Assembly (NCBI GenBank): GCA_027484685.1
Contig: JAIXSO010000005.1
Coordinates: 56,496-120,495, forward strand
Source of the DNA: Bacteroidota bacterium
GTDB lineage: Bacteria > Bacteroidota > Bacteroidia > UKL13-3
Direction of reading: 5' to 3'
DNA: 64,000 nt
Both the position numbers and the translations under genes were made by a program. The notes below the pieces were generated by a model. That model made no database searches. It was not told where the DNA came from and saw only the letters and a program-made list of their open reading frames with translations. The stretch's first letter is position 1; each line of letters starts with the position of its first letter. This document shows positions 27,439-36,911 of this stretch, one piece after another.

Positions 27439-27468
27439 CAAATATACTTTTTTGATTTAAAAATCAAA
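27439..27468 (-). promoter_or_regulatory. rpsT promoter
   Basis: Minus-strand -33 TTTG (27468-27465) and -7 TAtaTTTG (27446-27439) are 18 bp apart, giving a leader of about 55 nt that includes the hairpin. Confidence 0.7.
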
Positions 27469-27487
27469 CACTCCACAAAAAAAATGT

Positions 27488-27814
27488 TTATACAGAAAAA
27501 CTTTCTCCGCAACTGCATGTGCGTGAGGCATTTGGATTGTTAAACGTAAAGCCTTTTCCGTTTAATCCGTCTGTAAAATCTAGTTCAGTACCAAATAAAT
27601 ACAGAACACTGCGTTTATCTGTAACTATTTCAACACCATTATCTCCAAATTTTTCATCACCCGGTTTTAATTCGTTGTCAAAATCTAATTTGTACGAAAG
27701 TCCTGAACATCCTCCACTTTCAACTCCTACTCTTAAAAAATGAGATGGAGTGTAGTTTTGTTCAACTTTTAATTCTGCTATACGTTTTTTTGCTTTTTCG
27801 CTTACTGTAATCAT
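27488..27814 (-). CDS. IscA/SufA/ErpA-type iron-sulfur cluster assembly protein
   Basis: A 108-aa A-type carrier that delivers Fe-S clusters to apoproteins. The three conserved cysteines are present: Cys36 in ESGGCSGLSYK and Cys100/Cys102 in SRTCSCGESF. Length and the FLRVGVESGGCSG block are typical. Which paralogue it is (IscA, SufA or ErpA) cannot be decided from context, since no suf or isc genes are adjacent. It has its own promoter upstream. Confidence 0.92.
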   Translation of the reverse strand: MITVSEKAKKRIAELKVEQNYTPSHFLRVGVESGGCSGLSYKLDFDNELKPGDEKFGDNGVEIVTDKRSVLYLFGTELDFTDGLNGKGFTFNNPNASRTCSCGESFSV

Positions 27815-27848
27815 GGTTTTGTATTTTTTTATTAAATAAATACTACTG

Positions 27849-27878
27849 CAAAAGTAAATTTTAATACATATAGAACAA
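27849..27878 (-). promoter_or_regulatory. Promoter of the IscA-type gene
   Basis: -7 TActTTTG (27856-27849) and a possible -33 TTG (27878-27876) 19 bp upstream on the minus strand. The leader is about 30 nt. Confidence 0.55.
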
Positions 27879-27906
27879 TAAAAATTTGTGTTTTGTTTCA
27901 GTCATT

Positions 27907-28578
27907 CTATTGGTTTTCAACCAAAGTAACTTCTACCATGGCATGTACGCGGTATTTTTTGCCTGTTAAAGTTTCGCATAAAATATAAGTTCTTAACTTT
28001 TCAATTTTACGTAATGTATCAATATATCCTTTCATTTTAAATAGAGTACCATTTGGTAAATCGGCTAAAACTGTGGTATTGGCTTTGCGTTCATCGTATT
28101 TTTTTAACACTTGCAGCAATTTTACATCAGCCGAATGCGTATATTTAGGATTGCGCATGTGTTTGGCAATGGCCGCTTTTAAATCGTATGGAAATAAACT
28201 TTCGTGTTCAAAAAATGGAATCATATTTTTTTGAAACTCATGTTTCCATTCTTCGCCATGTGGATCGTGGTGGTGTCCATATTTTACATAAGCAGTATGG
28301 TGCGAAAGTTCATGAATGAAGGTTATTAAAAAATCAAACTTACTTAAGTTAAAGTTGATACTTATTCTACTTCCTTTTCCATTATGATGGCTGTAATCGC
28401 CATATTTACTTTTTCTTTCATTTTCTACATGCAGGTGTAAGTGGTGAAATATAATTAACTCGGCACAATATTCAACTGCTTCTTTTGGAATAAACCTAGC
28501 TAATACATTACAAAATTCCTGTTTCCGCTTTAACTGTTCTTCCGTTAATTGGTTAAATAATTTATACTTTTCGTTCAA
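27907..28578 (-). CDS. SprT-like zinc metalloprotease domain protein
   Basis: A 223-aa protein with the zincin motif HELSH at residues 89-93 and a third ligand candidate in HDPHGEEWKHEF (His107). This H-E-x-x-H plus downstream His arrangement fits the SprT family; the eukaryotic SPRTN protease of DNA-protein crosslinks is a distant relative. The C-terminal third lacks an obvious zinc-ribbon Cys set. The start is TTG (28576-28578): an in-frame stop lies a few codons upstream and no ATG occurs early. It is a single gene, transcribed leftward. The cellular substrate is unknown. Confidence 0.8.
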   Translation of the reverse strand: MNEKYKLFNQLTEEQLKRKQEFCNVLARFIPKEAVEYCAELIIFHHLHLHVENERKSKYGDYSHHNGKGSRISINFNLSKFDFLITFIHELSHHTAYVKYGHHHDPHGEEWKHEFQKNMIPFFEHESLFPYDLKAAIAKHMRNPKYTHSADVKLLQVLKKYDERKANTTVLADLPNGTLFKMKGYIDTLRKIEKLRTYILCETLTGKKYRVHAMVEVTLVENQ

Positions 28579-28596
28579 TTTTTAATTGTTTATAAC

Positions 28597-28628
28597 AAAA
28601 AGAACACGCTTTTGGCGTGTTCTTTTTT
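28597..28628 (-). terminator. Terminator after the T9SS subtilase
   Basis: Stem AAAAAGAACACGC / GCGTGTTCTTTTT with a 5-nt loop. U-rich ends are available on both strands. Confidence 0.85.
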
Positions 28629-28647
28629 AAATGTATTGGATTGAATA

Positions 28648-31600
28648 TTATTCTTTAGTAATCAGTTTATTACCGGTAAAGGTGGCAGTGCTATATTTTA
28701 TAACATAAATTCCTTTGGGTAAATGTGCTATATCAATAGTTTGTTCTTCTTTATTATTAAAGTTAACTGTTTGTGTAAGTACATTTTTACCTAAAATATC
28801 AAATACTTTTACATCTAAATTGTTTAATGAATTTCCTAAATATTTAATGGTTAGGAAATTATTTGCAGGGTTAGGATATAAAACAATCTCTTTATTTAGT
28901 GAAATATTTTGAACACTTACGTTCCAAATTCCTACTGGGTAAATTTTAGTAGCTCCATTACAGCCGTTAACACCTTTTTCAGTTACTTGAACATTACCTG
29001 TGTTTCCAGTATTCCATTTTACCACTATGGTATTGGTATTCTGACCACTTTGTATAGTACCGCCACTAACAGCCCATGTAAAGGTAGATGTTCCTAAACC
29101 TGTAACGGAATAAGTTGCTGTATCGTTTTTGTATGCATTTCTACTTGCTACAATTTCAGTAGTTTGTGGTTTTGATAATTTGCTAATTGTTAAAGGCGCT
29201 GACAATGAAAAACACCCTCCATTTGAAACCTTTACTGTAAATGTACCGGAATCGTTATAGTTTAATGAAGTATTAGTTTGGTTTGCTAATTCTACTCCGC
29301 TTCTAATCCATTGGTTAGCACTTGGTGCGCTAGATGTTAAAATAAATGAGCCTCCTTCGCAGAACACATTTCCGGTTAATGATTTAGTAATTGTTGCCAC
29401 TGGTGGTTTACTACCTGTGGTAAAATTATATAAATCGCTTTGTGCTGCACATCCATTAGTGGCAAAAGTTCTAACAGCCACTTTTCCGGCTAGTTTATTA
29501 TAAAATGAAGTGTTTATTTCTCCGTTAATTGCTACACTATCTCTATACCATTGTAAATTATTCCCACTAGTTGTTAAGAGCGTTGAATCAATATCGCAAA
29601 TAGTAAGTGCACCATTAACTGTAACTAAAGGTTTAGCTGGGCTTGGTTTTACCTCAAAAGCATTAACTACAGTTATACTATCAGTTCCAGTAATATTGCT
29701 AACTTTTAGTTTTACGCTGTAAAATCCTGGTGTACTTAAGTTAAGAACTGGATTTTGTGATGAGAATGATAAATTTTGAGGCCCATTGATGGTCCATTCC
29801 CAATTGCTTGGATTATTTTTTGAAGTATCGGCTAATGTAAAGTTTTGGTTAGCACAAACTAAGCTAGGAACAGTAAAACCAGCTTTAGGGCTAAATGGTG
29901 TGCCAGTAACATTTACGTTATCTAAAAATAAATTATTTCCTCCAGCAAAATATGCTTCAAATCGGATAATGATATTGTTAAGACCAATATATGAATTTAA
30001 ATTAATGTTATTACAAGGGCTTCCGTTTACATCAGTTCCGCACCAATCAGCTGCCTTTGTCGGTATAAATGTTGTGGTAGATGTTTGAGCAACTCCTCCG
30101 TTTTCGGTAAAAGTAGCCATTCTAGCACCATTATTTGGTCTGGTTTCTGTTAAACCTAAAAGTCTAGTCCAATTTGTTCCGCAGTTTGTACTAATACTCA
30201 CAATTAATGAATCTCTATCGGATGTAGCATATCTTGTATAAGCATGTTGAAAAGCCAAATTAGCATTTTGCATTCCTCTAAAATCAAGTATAGGTGTTTG
30301 TAGTTGGTAACGTCTGGTAGTGTTTACATTGTCCCAAAAATTTAAACCATAAACAGTATTTCCTGGGGTTGTGCCAACAGTATTTGTCCATTTACGCCAT
30401 CCTAAAGTATCGTTTGCATAATTGTTGGTAACCTTCCATAAATTAGCTGTGGTTGAATTGTTTTCAAATGTTTCAATTAATGGCAATGTTAAACCGCCAA
30501 TTTTTATAAAATTATTAAAGTAAATAGAATCTTCGCCAGCTAAACCAGTAACTTTTAAAGCCACAGGATAATTACCAGCAACAGCATAAGTAACTACAGG
30601 GTTATTAGCAGTAGAAGTTGATGGAGTTCCGCCAGGGAAATACCAAATACGCGATGTACTTGAAACTGAGGTGTTGGTAAATGTTATTTGGCTTCCTACA
30701 CACGACATTTTAGTAGATGCTGTAAAATTAGCAGCTGGTTTTGGCGATATACCACTTATAATTAATGAAAAAGACTGAGCTACGTTATTGGCCAAAGCTT
30801 TTTTGCTGGTAACTCTTACAGTGTAAGTGCCAGCAGTTGGAGCTGCCAAAACTATTTGTTCTACATTATCTCTTGTATTGTCACCTGTTGTTGCAGCAGC
30901 ATTTGGTGCCGATGGGTTTAATACATAAGGTAAATATTCTTGGTTATCGCTTACTCTAATTAAACGTACATCTAAATCATTCACTAGCTTACTTGTAGCT
31001 TCATCTAAAACTGTTCCTGATGCTGCGTTTGCCGCAACATCTGTCCAGCAAAGTGTTATTTTTATTGGAGAACCGCCAGAAACAATGGTTTTAGTGTAAG
31101 GAGTTAAAGCTGTTGGCATAGTTGCTTCAATAATATTATTGCTTCCACTATCGGTTATGGCTTGCACTGCTTTTGCTGTATTCATTAATCCCCAACCAAA
31201 TGTATAATCAGGACCAGTTGTGGTGCCTGCCTCATCGGCAGTTTGTATTATTAAGCCCTTTAAAGTAGAAGCGCGTAAAAATTTAGCTTTTAAATTATTA
31301 TAATGTTGTTGAATTAGCAAAGCCGAACCGCTTGCACTTGGAGTGGCCATTGAAGTTCCACTAATAGTTGCATAAGCAGTATTTGAAGTTGAATAACTTG
31401 AAGTTAAATTTACGCCAGCTGCACACACATCTGGTTTTATACGTCCATCATCGGTTGGACCCCAGCCACTAAAGCTACTCATAACTACTGAGCTTGCACT
31501 TGTCCATCCATTGTTAATTTTATTTACTGCACCAATGGTCATAATATTTTTGGCAGTTCCGTAAGTAGAAATACAATCATACTGTCCATCGGCAGGAGGC

Positions 31601-32487
31601 AAGGTTCCTGTAAATGGCACCCAACTGAATGTATTGTCGTCAAAATAAGTTTTAGGACTTGAACCCGAAGGTTGGTCTCCCCTGTCGTTACCTGCTGCTT
31701 TAAAAGGCAAGTAAAAAGGATTATTGTACACAATTTGATCCCATTGTTGGGCTTCACTGTCATACATACCAAATTTAAAATCCTCAGTTGCACTTATACT
31801 TAGGTCTCCATGCCATCTCCACTCAGCATTTGTTTCATTATATTCCCAACCACACACATTTCCATAACTATGGTTTGAAATTAACATACCTGCAGCGGCA
31901 GCAGTGCTCATTTCAGAATTATCATTTGTCCAATCATAACATTTAATTGGAGCTTGAAATGCCATTCCTTTGGCATTGGTTTGAACACCGCCAGCTACCA
32001 TTGTTCCTGCTACGTGCGTAGCGTGGTCACTTAAGTTACTAGCAGCACCATCAATTTGAATAGCTCTGCCTTGAAATTCTTGATGTGTGGTTCTAACACC
32101 TCCGCCATCCCAAACGCCTAAGCGATTGGTTAAACCGGTTCCTGTTAAGTTAAGACCCAATGTCCCTCCTGGATGAACTTTGTCTGTTGCAATGGTTTTT
32201 GCAGCACCAACATTATAAGTTTTTACATATCGAGGTATGCCATTTTGCGAAACACCAACTAATTGAACTACAGTTCCGTCCATTAAAAATGTAGGTTCTA
32301 AACTGAGTCCTAACACATTTTTAGCATACTCAAGCTCTGCTTCAATATTTTGATAATAAATGGCTTGTAGTTCCTCAGCATTTTTTGCTTCTAATAAACT
32401 TCTGTGAGGCACTTTAGTTCGGGTTTGTGCATTAGTTTGGCCAATCAATAAAATTGTGGCAGCTATACTAAGTAGTTTTTTATACAT
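28648..32487 (-). CDS. T9SS-secreted S8 subtilisin-like serine protease with PKD-type domains
   Basis: A 1279-aa secreted peptidase. The signal peptide ends QTNAQ. The catalytic triad is readable: Asp127 (GVWDGGGVRTTH), His155 (SDHATHVAGTM) and Ser near residue 380 (SGTSMATPSASG). The gap between Asp and His is short and typical of this Bacteroidota clade. After the protease and a C-terminal jelly-roll (PSAPNAAATTGDNTRDNVEQ region), PKD-like beta-sandwiches follow (AANFTASTKMSCVG; FTVPSLVCANQNF). The T9SS sorting domain VLYPNPANNFL runs to the end (GIYVIKYSTATFTGNKLITK). It follows a small secreted protein gene by 21 bp. Confidence 0.92.
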   Translation of the reverse strand: MYKKLLSIAATILLIGQTNAQTRTKVPHRSLLEAKNAEELQAIYYQNIEAELEYAKNVLGLSLEPTFLMDGTVVQLVGVSQNGIPRYVKTYNVGAAKTIATDKVHPGGTLGLNLTGTGLTNRLGVWDGGGVRTTHQEFQGRAIQIDGAASNLSDHATHVAGTMVAGGVQTNAKGMAFQAPIKCYDWTNDNSEMSTAAAAGMLISNHSYGNVCGWEYNETNAEWRWHGDLSISATEDFKFGMYDSEAQQWDQIVYNNPFYLPFKAAGNDRGDQPSGSSPKTYFDDNTFSWVPFTGTLPPADGQYDCISTYGTAKNIMTIGAVNKINNGWTSASSVVMSSFSGWGPTDDGRIKPDVCAAGVNLTSSYSTSNTAYATISGTSMATPSASGSALLIQQHYNNLKAKFLRASTLKGLIIQTADEAGTTTGPDYTFGWGLMNTAKAVQAITDSGSNNIIEATMPTALTPYTKTIVSGGSPIKITLCWTDVAANAASGTVLDEATSKLVNDLDVRLIRVSDNQEYLPYVLNPSAPNAAATTGDNTRDNVEQIVLAAPTAGTYTVRVTSKKALANNVAQSFSLIISGISPKPAANFTASTKMSCVGSQITFTNTSVSSTSRIWYFPGGTPSTSTANNPVVTYAVAGNYPVALKVTGLAGEDSIYFNNFIKIGGLTLPLIETFENNSTTANLWKVTNNYANDTLGWRKWTNTVGTTPGNTVYGLNFWDNVNTTRRYQLQTPILDFRGMQNANLAFQHAYTRYATSDRDSLIVSISTNCGTNWTRLLGLTETRPNNGARMATFTENGGVAQTSTTTFIPTKAADWCGTDVNGSPCNNINLNSYIGLNNIIIRFEAYFAGGNNLFLDNVNVTGTPFSPKAGFTVPSLVCANQNFTLADTSKNNPSNWEWTINGPQNLSFSSQNPVLNLSTPGFYSVKLKVSNITGTDSITVVNAFEVKPSPAKPLVTVNGALTICDIDSTLLTTSGNNLQWYRDSVAINGEINTSFYNKLAGKVAVRTFATNGCAAQSDLYNFTTGSKPPVATITKSLTGNVFCEGGSFILTSSAPSANQWIRSGVELANQTNTSLNYNDSGTFTVKVSNGGCFSLSAPLTISKLSKPQTTEIVASRNAYKNDTATYSVTGLGTSTFTWAVSGGTIQSGQNTNTIVVKWNTGNTGNVQVTEKGVNGCNGATKIYPVGIWNVSVQNISLNKEIVLYPNPANNFLTIKYLGNSLNNLDVKVFDILGKNVLTQTVNFNNKEEQTIDIAHLPKGIYVIKYSTATFTGNKLITKE

Positions 32488-32508
32488 ATTATTATTTTGA
32501 GCTATTTT

Positions 32509-32955
32509 TTAAAATGTTTTTACAGTTTGTTTTGGAGTGGGAATTACTTTTAAAATAGAGGTGATGCTAATTCGCTCTTTTTTATTTTTTACCATTCCCG
32601 AAAAAATAAGTTCATATTCTTTAGAATCTTTTTTACATTTTATCAAAACTTGTACATTGGTGTTTGATAAGTATGTAATATTATTTTTATTATCAATTAG
32701 CACTATTTGAGGTGACTTTGAAGTAAAACGAGCACCACATTTAAATTGACTTTCTGATAAGTTATTTAATTGTAAGTGCAACTCATTATCGGTAACTATA
32801 CTAATACTTATTTTTCCATTTATGTTTTCATAAGTAGCTTTTTCAGAGCAATTTATGGTATTTAGTTTACCTTTTCTACTCAACGTTATTTTGTTTTGAG
32901 CACACAAGCCCAACGAAATAAAAATTAATGTTATGAATGTAAGCGATTTAAGCAT
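32509..32955 (-). CDS. Small secreted protein of unknown function upstream of the subtilase
   Basis: I do not recognise this 148-aa protein. The signal peptide ends LGLCAQ. The mature part has short beta-strand segments and three cysteines (Cys in NTINCSEKA, QFKCGARF and LIKCKKDS), rich in Lys/Ser/Asn. It lies 21 bp upstream of the subtilase gene, so the two are probably one transcript. It could be an inhibitor or partner of the protease, but this is only context. Its own promoter is recognisable just upstream. Confidence 0.65.
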   Translation of the reverse strand: MLKSLTFITLIFISLGLCAQNKITLSRKGKLNTINCSEKATYENINGKISISIVTDNELHLQLNNLSESQFKCGARFTSKSPQIVLIDNKNNITYLSNTNVQVLIKCKKDSKEYELIFSGMVKNKKERISITSILKVIPTPKQTVKTF

Positions 32956-32977
32956 TAAATAATTTAAATTAGAACTT

Positions 32978-33007
32978 CAAAATTATAAGGATATGCCATA
33001 AAAGCAA
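32978..33007 (-). promoter_or_regulatory. Promoter of the small secreted protein/subtilase unit
   Basis: -7 TAatTTTG (32985-32978) and -33 TTG (33007-33005), 19 bp apart, on the minus strand. It is divergent from the pssA promoter. Confidence 0.55.
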
Positions 33008-33025
33008 CTTAATTATTATCTGCGT

Positions 33026-33056
33026 TTTGTCAAATAATTAAATATCTAATACTTTG
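33026..33056 (+). promoter_or_regulatory. Promoter of pssA-purS
   Basis: TTTG at 33026-33029 and a slightly shortened -7 (TAcTTTG, 33050-33056) are 20 bp apart. The ATG follows at 33080. Confidence 0.45.
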
Positions 33057-33079
33057 CAAAAGTTTTAAAACAAAAATAT

Positions 33080-33781
33080 ATGAAAAAACACGTTCCAAAT
33101 GCCCTTACCTCATTCAATTTATTGTTTGGGTGTTTATCAATAATTTCGAGTTTGGTAGATAATGATTTAGAAAGAGCAGCCTATTTTATTGGAGCTGCGG
33201 CTATTTTAGATTTTTTTGATGGTTTTGTGGCTCGTGCTTTAAAAGTAGGCTCCGAAATGGGTAAACAGCTCGATTCATTGGCCGATTGTGTAAGTTTTGG
33301 GGTAGCACCGGGTTTTATTTTTTATAAAATAACCAATATTCCAATTGATTTTAACCATTTTGATATTCATTCATATTTGCCATTTTTAATTCCTGTTTTT
33401 TCAGCAATTAGATTGGCTAAATTTAATATTGACACGCGCCAAACCGATTCATTTATTGGAGTACCTACTCCAGCTAATTCATTGTTTATTGCTGCTATCC
33501 CATTTGTAATTAGTGCCAATACTTTTGGTTTAGGTGCTATTTTTCAAAATATTTGGTTCTTGGCAATTTTTCCTTTTGTAAGTGCTTATTTGCTTGTGGC
33601 TGAGCTACCTTTATTTGCTTTAAAGTTTAAAAGTTTTGCATGGCAAGTAAATCAACTGCGATATATCTTTTTAATATGCTGTTTGATTAGTTTATTTGCA
33701 TTTGGATATTTAGGAATAAACATCAGCATTATTTTATATATACTTTTTTCAATTTATAATAACTTTCAAACTAAAAAATGA
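33080..33781 (+). CDS. pssA: CDP-diacylglycerol-serine O-phosphatidyltransferase
   Basis: A 233-aa integral membrane enzyme of phosphatidylserine synthesis, the first step to phosphatidylethanolamine. The CDP-alcohol phosphotransferase motif D-G-x2-A-R-x8-G-x3-D-x3-D fits exactly: Asp47, Gly48, Ala51, Arg52, Gly61, Asp65 and Asp69 (DGFVARALKVGSEMGKQLD). About six to eight hydrophobic helices follow. The gene overlaps purS by four bases (ATGA), so translation is coupled. Confidence 0.95.
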   Translation: MKKHVPNALTSFNLLFGCLSIISSLVDNDLERAAYFIGAAAILDFFDGFVARALKVGSEMGKQLDSLADCVSFGVAPGFIFYKITNIPIDFNHFDIHSYLPFLIPVFSAIRLAKFNIDTRQTDSFIGVPTPANSLFIAAIPFVISANTFGLGAIFQNIWFLAIFPFVSAYLLVAELPLFALKFKSFAWQVNQLRYIFLICCLISLFAFGYLGINISIILYILFSIYNNFQTKK

Positions 33782-34029
33782 AATACGCAGCCCACATAAA
33801 CATTATGCCTCATAAGGCTTTATTAGATCCTCAAGGAAAAGCAGTTACTGGTTCTATGCCAAATATTGGTTTACCTTCGGTATCGAATGTAAGAATTGGA
33901 AAACACATTACACTAGAGCTTGAAGCAGCTAACGAAACCGAAGCAAAACAAATGGTAGAAACTGCTTGTACTAAATTATTAGCTAACCTTATTATGGAAA
34001 GCTACGAGTACACTTTAGTGGCACTTTAA
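33778..34029 (+). CDS. purS: Phosphoribosylformylglycinamidine synthase subunit PurS
   Basis: An 83-aa small subunit of the three-part FGAM synthase (PurS-PurQ-PurL) of purine synthesis. The conserved features are INIMPHKALLDPQGKAV near the start and SVSNVRIGKHITLEL in the middle, with the C-terminal YEYTLVAL. Standalone purS is typical of species with split PurL. It is unusual to see it coupled by ATGA to pssA; purQ and purL are not in the window. A terminator follows. Confidence 0.93.
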   Translation: MKYAAHINIMPHKALLDPQGKAVTGSMPNIGLPSVSNVRIGKHITLELEAANETEAKQMVETACTKLLANLIMESYEYTLVAL

Positions 34030-34050
34030 TTTTATTATTTTTAATAAATG

Positions 34051-34094
34051 AAAAATCCTTAGAGTTAGTTTTTACTGCTTCGAAGGATTTTTTT
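34051..34094 (+). terminator. Terminator after purS
   Basis: Stem AAAAATCCTT / AAGGATTTTT with a 22-nt interior, then a long T-run. The next gene starts 22 bp later. Confidence 0.75.
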
Positions 34095-34115
34095 TGTAAT
34101 AAACTTTTTAAAAAT

Positions 34116-35444
34116 ATGAGTTTTAAACTAAAAAGTAAGTTGTTTTCAAAATTATTTTTGTCAGTATTTTTATTGCCTTTGGCAATAAATGCACAAAATA
34201 AAGAATATGCAAAGCAAGTAATCGAAAAATTATGCTCAGATGATTTTTCAGGTAGGGGATATGTAAATGATGGTGATAAAAAAGCTGCAAAATACATAGC
34301 TGAAACTTTTAGAAAGAACAGACTGGGTTCTCCTACAGTAGATTACATGCAATATTTTGGTTTTCAGGTAATGGTTTTCCCTGGCGAAACCCGTTTAAAA
34401 GTGGATGGAATAGACCTTGAACCTGGCCGCGATTTTATAGTGGATGCAGGCTGCCCAAATACCAAAGGCACTTTTAAAATTGTGTATATTGATTCTGCTA
34501 CTATTGATAATAAATTTGCTTACGAAACTTTTGTAAAAAAATTAAACAGAAGAACTTTTATTGTTGCCACCAGCATTAAAGGTAAAACTTTTTTAAACCA
34601 AGATAGAGCAAAAAATATTTTAACAAATACTGTTGGTGCCAAAGGTTTAATTTTTGATAAACAAGATAAATTTACTTGGAGTGTATCGTTACAAAAAGAC
34701 GAATTTCCAATAATTTTTATTCAAAAAGATGCTATAAAAAGCACCATGCTTGAATTGGAAATTGAAATAGAATCAATTCCTAATAACCATCAAACTCAAA
34801 ATGTTTTAGCAAGTGTTAAGGGTAAACTTTATCCTGATTCGTTTATAGTAATTACTGCTCATTACGACCATTTAGGAAAATTTGGTCCTGCTATTTTTCC
34901 TGGTGCTAACGATAATGCAAGTGGTATAGCTATGATGCTTGATTTAGCTTCAAATATTGCAAAAAATCCTTTAGATTATTCAGTATTATTTATAGCCTTT
35001 GCAGGCGAAGAGGCTGGTTTATTAGGTTCTTATTATTACACTCAAAATGCCTTGGTTCCTTTAAATAAAATGGCCTTGTTAATTAACCTTGATTTGATGG
35101 CAACTGGCGATAAAGGCCTTACTGCTGTTAATGCCACAGAATTTCCTGACGAGTTTAAATTGTTACAATTTGTAAATGAACAAGGCAGTTATTTACCAAA
35201 TATCAATCCAAGGGGAAAAGCAGCTAATAGCGATCATTATTATTTTACTGAAGCTGGTGTCAAATCTTTCTTTTTTTATTTAATGGGCGAATATCATTTT
35301 TACCACGATATAGATGATAAAGCAGAGGCTGTAACTTTAAGTAAATACAACGAGGCGTATAAATTGGTTTATGATTTTACAAATGCTTACATAAAACAAA
35401 GCATTGCTAATTTTAAAAATACCGAAGAGCAGAAAGATAAATGA
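34116..35444 (+). CDS. M28 family zinc peptidase (aminopeptidase-like)
   Basis: A 442-aa secreted peptidase. The signal peptide covers about residues 1-25 (PLAINAQ). A PA-like insert domain occupies residues ~110-215. The bimetallic site motifs are TAHYDHLG, GANDNASG, AFAGEEAGLLGS and NSDHYYFTEAG, the standard M28 zinc ligands and catalytic Glu. The gene ends in ATGA shared with the following flippase gene (35441-35444). A role in extracellular peptide use or envelope turnover is inferred. Confidence 0.92.
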   Translation: MSFKLKSKLFSKLFLSVFLLPLAINAQNKEYAKQVIEKLCSDDFSGRGYVNDGDKKAAKYIAETFRKNRLGSPTVDYMQYFGFQVMVFPGETRLKVDGIDLEPGRDFIVDAGCPNTKGTFKIVYIDSATIDNKFAYETFVKKLNRRTFIVATSIKGKTFLNQDRAKNILTNTVGAKGLIFDKQDKFTWSVSLQKDEFPIIFIQKDAIKSTMLELEIEIESIPNNHQTQNVLASVKGKLYPDSFIVITAHYDHLGKFGPAIFPGANDNASGIAMMLDLASNIAKNPLDYSVLFIAFAGEEAGLLGSYYYTQNALVPLNKMALLINLDLMATGDKGLTAVNATEFPDEFKLLQFVNEQGSYLPNINPRGKAANSDHYYFTEAGVKSFFFYLMGEYHFYHDIDDKAEAVTLSKYNEAYKLVYDFTNAYIKQSIANFKNTEEQKDK

Positions 35445-36907
35445 GTTCTATTAAAAAATTAGCTGGACAAACCGCTGTTTATGGTTTAAGTACCATTTTA
35501 GGTAGATTTCTTAATTACTTGTTGGTTCCATTGCACACCGCTTTATTCTCAAGGGCCGATTTTGGAACAGTAGCTGAAATGTATGGTTATGTTTCGTTTT
35601 TAAATGTAATTTTGATGTATGGCATGGAAACTGCTTATTTTAGATTTTCGAACAGCAATAAAGATAATCCAAAAGTTTTCTCTACAGCATTAATCTCTAT
35701 ACTAGCTACTTCTATAGTTTTTATGGTTGGAACAGTTTTATTTGCTCAGCCTATAGCCAATTTAATCAGGTATCCGGAACATACAGAATATGTGCGTTAT
35801 TTTGCTCTCATCATAGGCTTAGATGCACTTACATTTTTGCCGTTTGCTTTATTGCGCCAACAAAATAAGCCGTTAAAATTTGCCTTAGTAAAAAACATCA
35901 ATATTTTTAGCAATATTCTTTTCAATTTATACTTTTTAATACTTTGCCCATATCTTCAAAATAAAGGTGTTGATATGCCTTTGTATGATGGACAAGTTGG
36001 TATAAAATATGTATTTATAAGCAACTTAATTGCTAGCATTATAACCATTCCTCTGCTTTTAGTTGAGTTTAAAGCAATAAAACAAGGTTTTGATAAAATA
36101 CTTTGGAAACAAATGATTACTTATGGCGCCCCATTAATTATTGTAGGTTTTGCGGGAATGATTAATGAAACTTTAGATAGGGTTTTAATAAAATATTTGT
36201 ATCCTGATAGTAGCTTGGCTAACGAAATGAATGGCGTTTATGCGGCTAATTACAAACTTTCTATTTTGATGACACTTTTTATACAAGCATTTAAATTTGC
36301 TGCCGAGCCGTTCTTTTTTAGTCATTCAAAAAATTCAGATAAACGAACCATTTACGCTGTGGTTATGGATTATTTTGTGATTATTTGTTTGTGTTTGTTT
36401 TTAGTGGTTACTTTATTTATTGATTTCTTTAAACATTTTATTGATGCTAAGTTTTATGAGGGTTTGCATGTGGTGCCTATTTTATTGTTGGCCAATATGT
36501 TCCTTGGTATTTATTATAATTTATCTATTTGGTACAAGTTAAGCGATAACAATAAAAAAGGAGCTAATATATCGTTAATGGGGGCGGCTATAACATTGGT
36601 TTTAAATTTTGTCTGGATTCCGATTTACGGTTATACTGGTTCTGCTTGGACTACTTTTATTTGCTATTTCACCATGATGGTAGTTTGTTATTTAATGGGG
36701 AAAAAGTATTATCCAATTGAATATAATATTGGGAAGTTTTTTGGTTATACTTTAACCGCCATTGCCTTATTTTTTATTGGTAAAATGGTAAACAATTTAT
36801 TTCCAGAACCAATTATTTTGTATAGTATAAATGCCTTGTTATTATTGGTATTTATTGCAATTGCTTTTGTAACAGAAAAGCGTTTTAAAACCTTGTTTAA
36901 TCACTAA
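35441..36907 (+). CDS. Polysaccharide biosynthesis flippase (MOP/Wzx family)
   Basis: A 488-aa membrane protein with about 12-14 hydrophobic helices, of the MviN/Wzx/polysaccharide flippase superfamily. The N-terminal [20 protein letters not shown] and the [19 protein letters not shown] block are the usual starts of Bacteroidota oligosaccharide flippases. The substrate cannot be told; no glycosyltransferase genes are near. Translation is coupled by the 4-bp overlap with the peptidase gene upstream; dut follows 5 bp later. Confidence 0.9.
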   Translation: MSSIKKLAGQTAVYGLSTILGRFLNYLLVPLHTALFSRADFGTVAEMYGYVSFLNVILMYGMETAYFRFSNSNKDNPKVFSTALISILATSIVFMVGTVLFAQPIANLIRYPEHTEYVRYFALIIGLDALTFLPFALLRQQNKPLKFALVKNINIFSNILFNLYFLILCPYLQNKGVDMPLYDGQVGIKYVFISNLIASIITIPLLLVEFKAIKQGFDKILWKQMITYGAPLIIVGFAGMINETLDRVLIKYLYPDSSLANEMNGVYAANYKLSILMTLFIQAFKFAAEPFFFSHSKNSDKRTIYAVVMDYFVIICLCLFLVVTLFIDFFKHFIDAKFYEGLHVVPILLLANMFLGIYYNLSIWYKLSDNNKKGANISLMGAAITLVLNFVWIPIYGYTGSAWTTFICYFTMMVVCYLMGKKYYPIEYNIGKFFGYTLTAIALFFIGKMVNNLFPEPIILYSINALLLLVFIAIAFVTEKRFKTLFNH

Positions 36908-36911
36908 TTTT

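Noticed and set aside
31539..31793. 84-aa open frame on the minus strand inside the T9SS subtilase
   Set aside because: It is an out-of-frame shadow of the subtilase, with no start context or domain.
33992..34297. 101-aa open frame on the minus strand over the purS end and M28 peptidase start
   Set aside because: Overlaps two well-supported genes and a terminator; no family resemblance.
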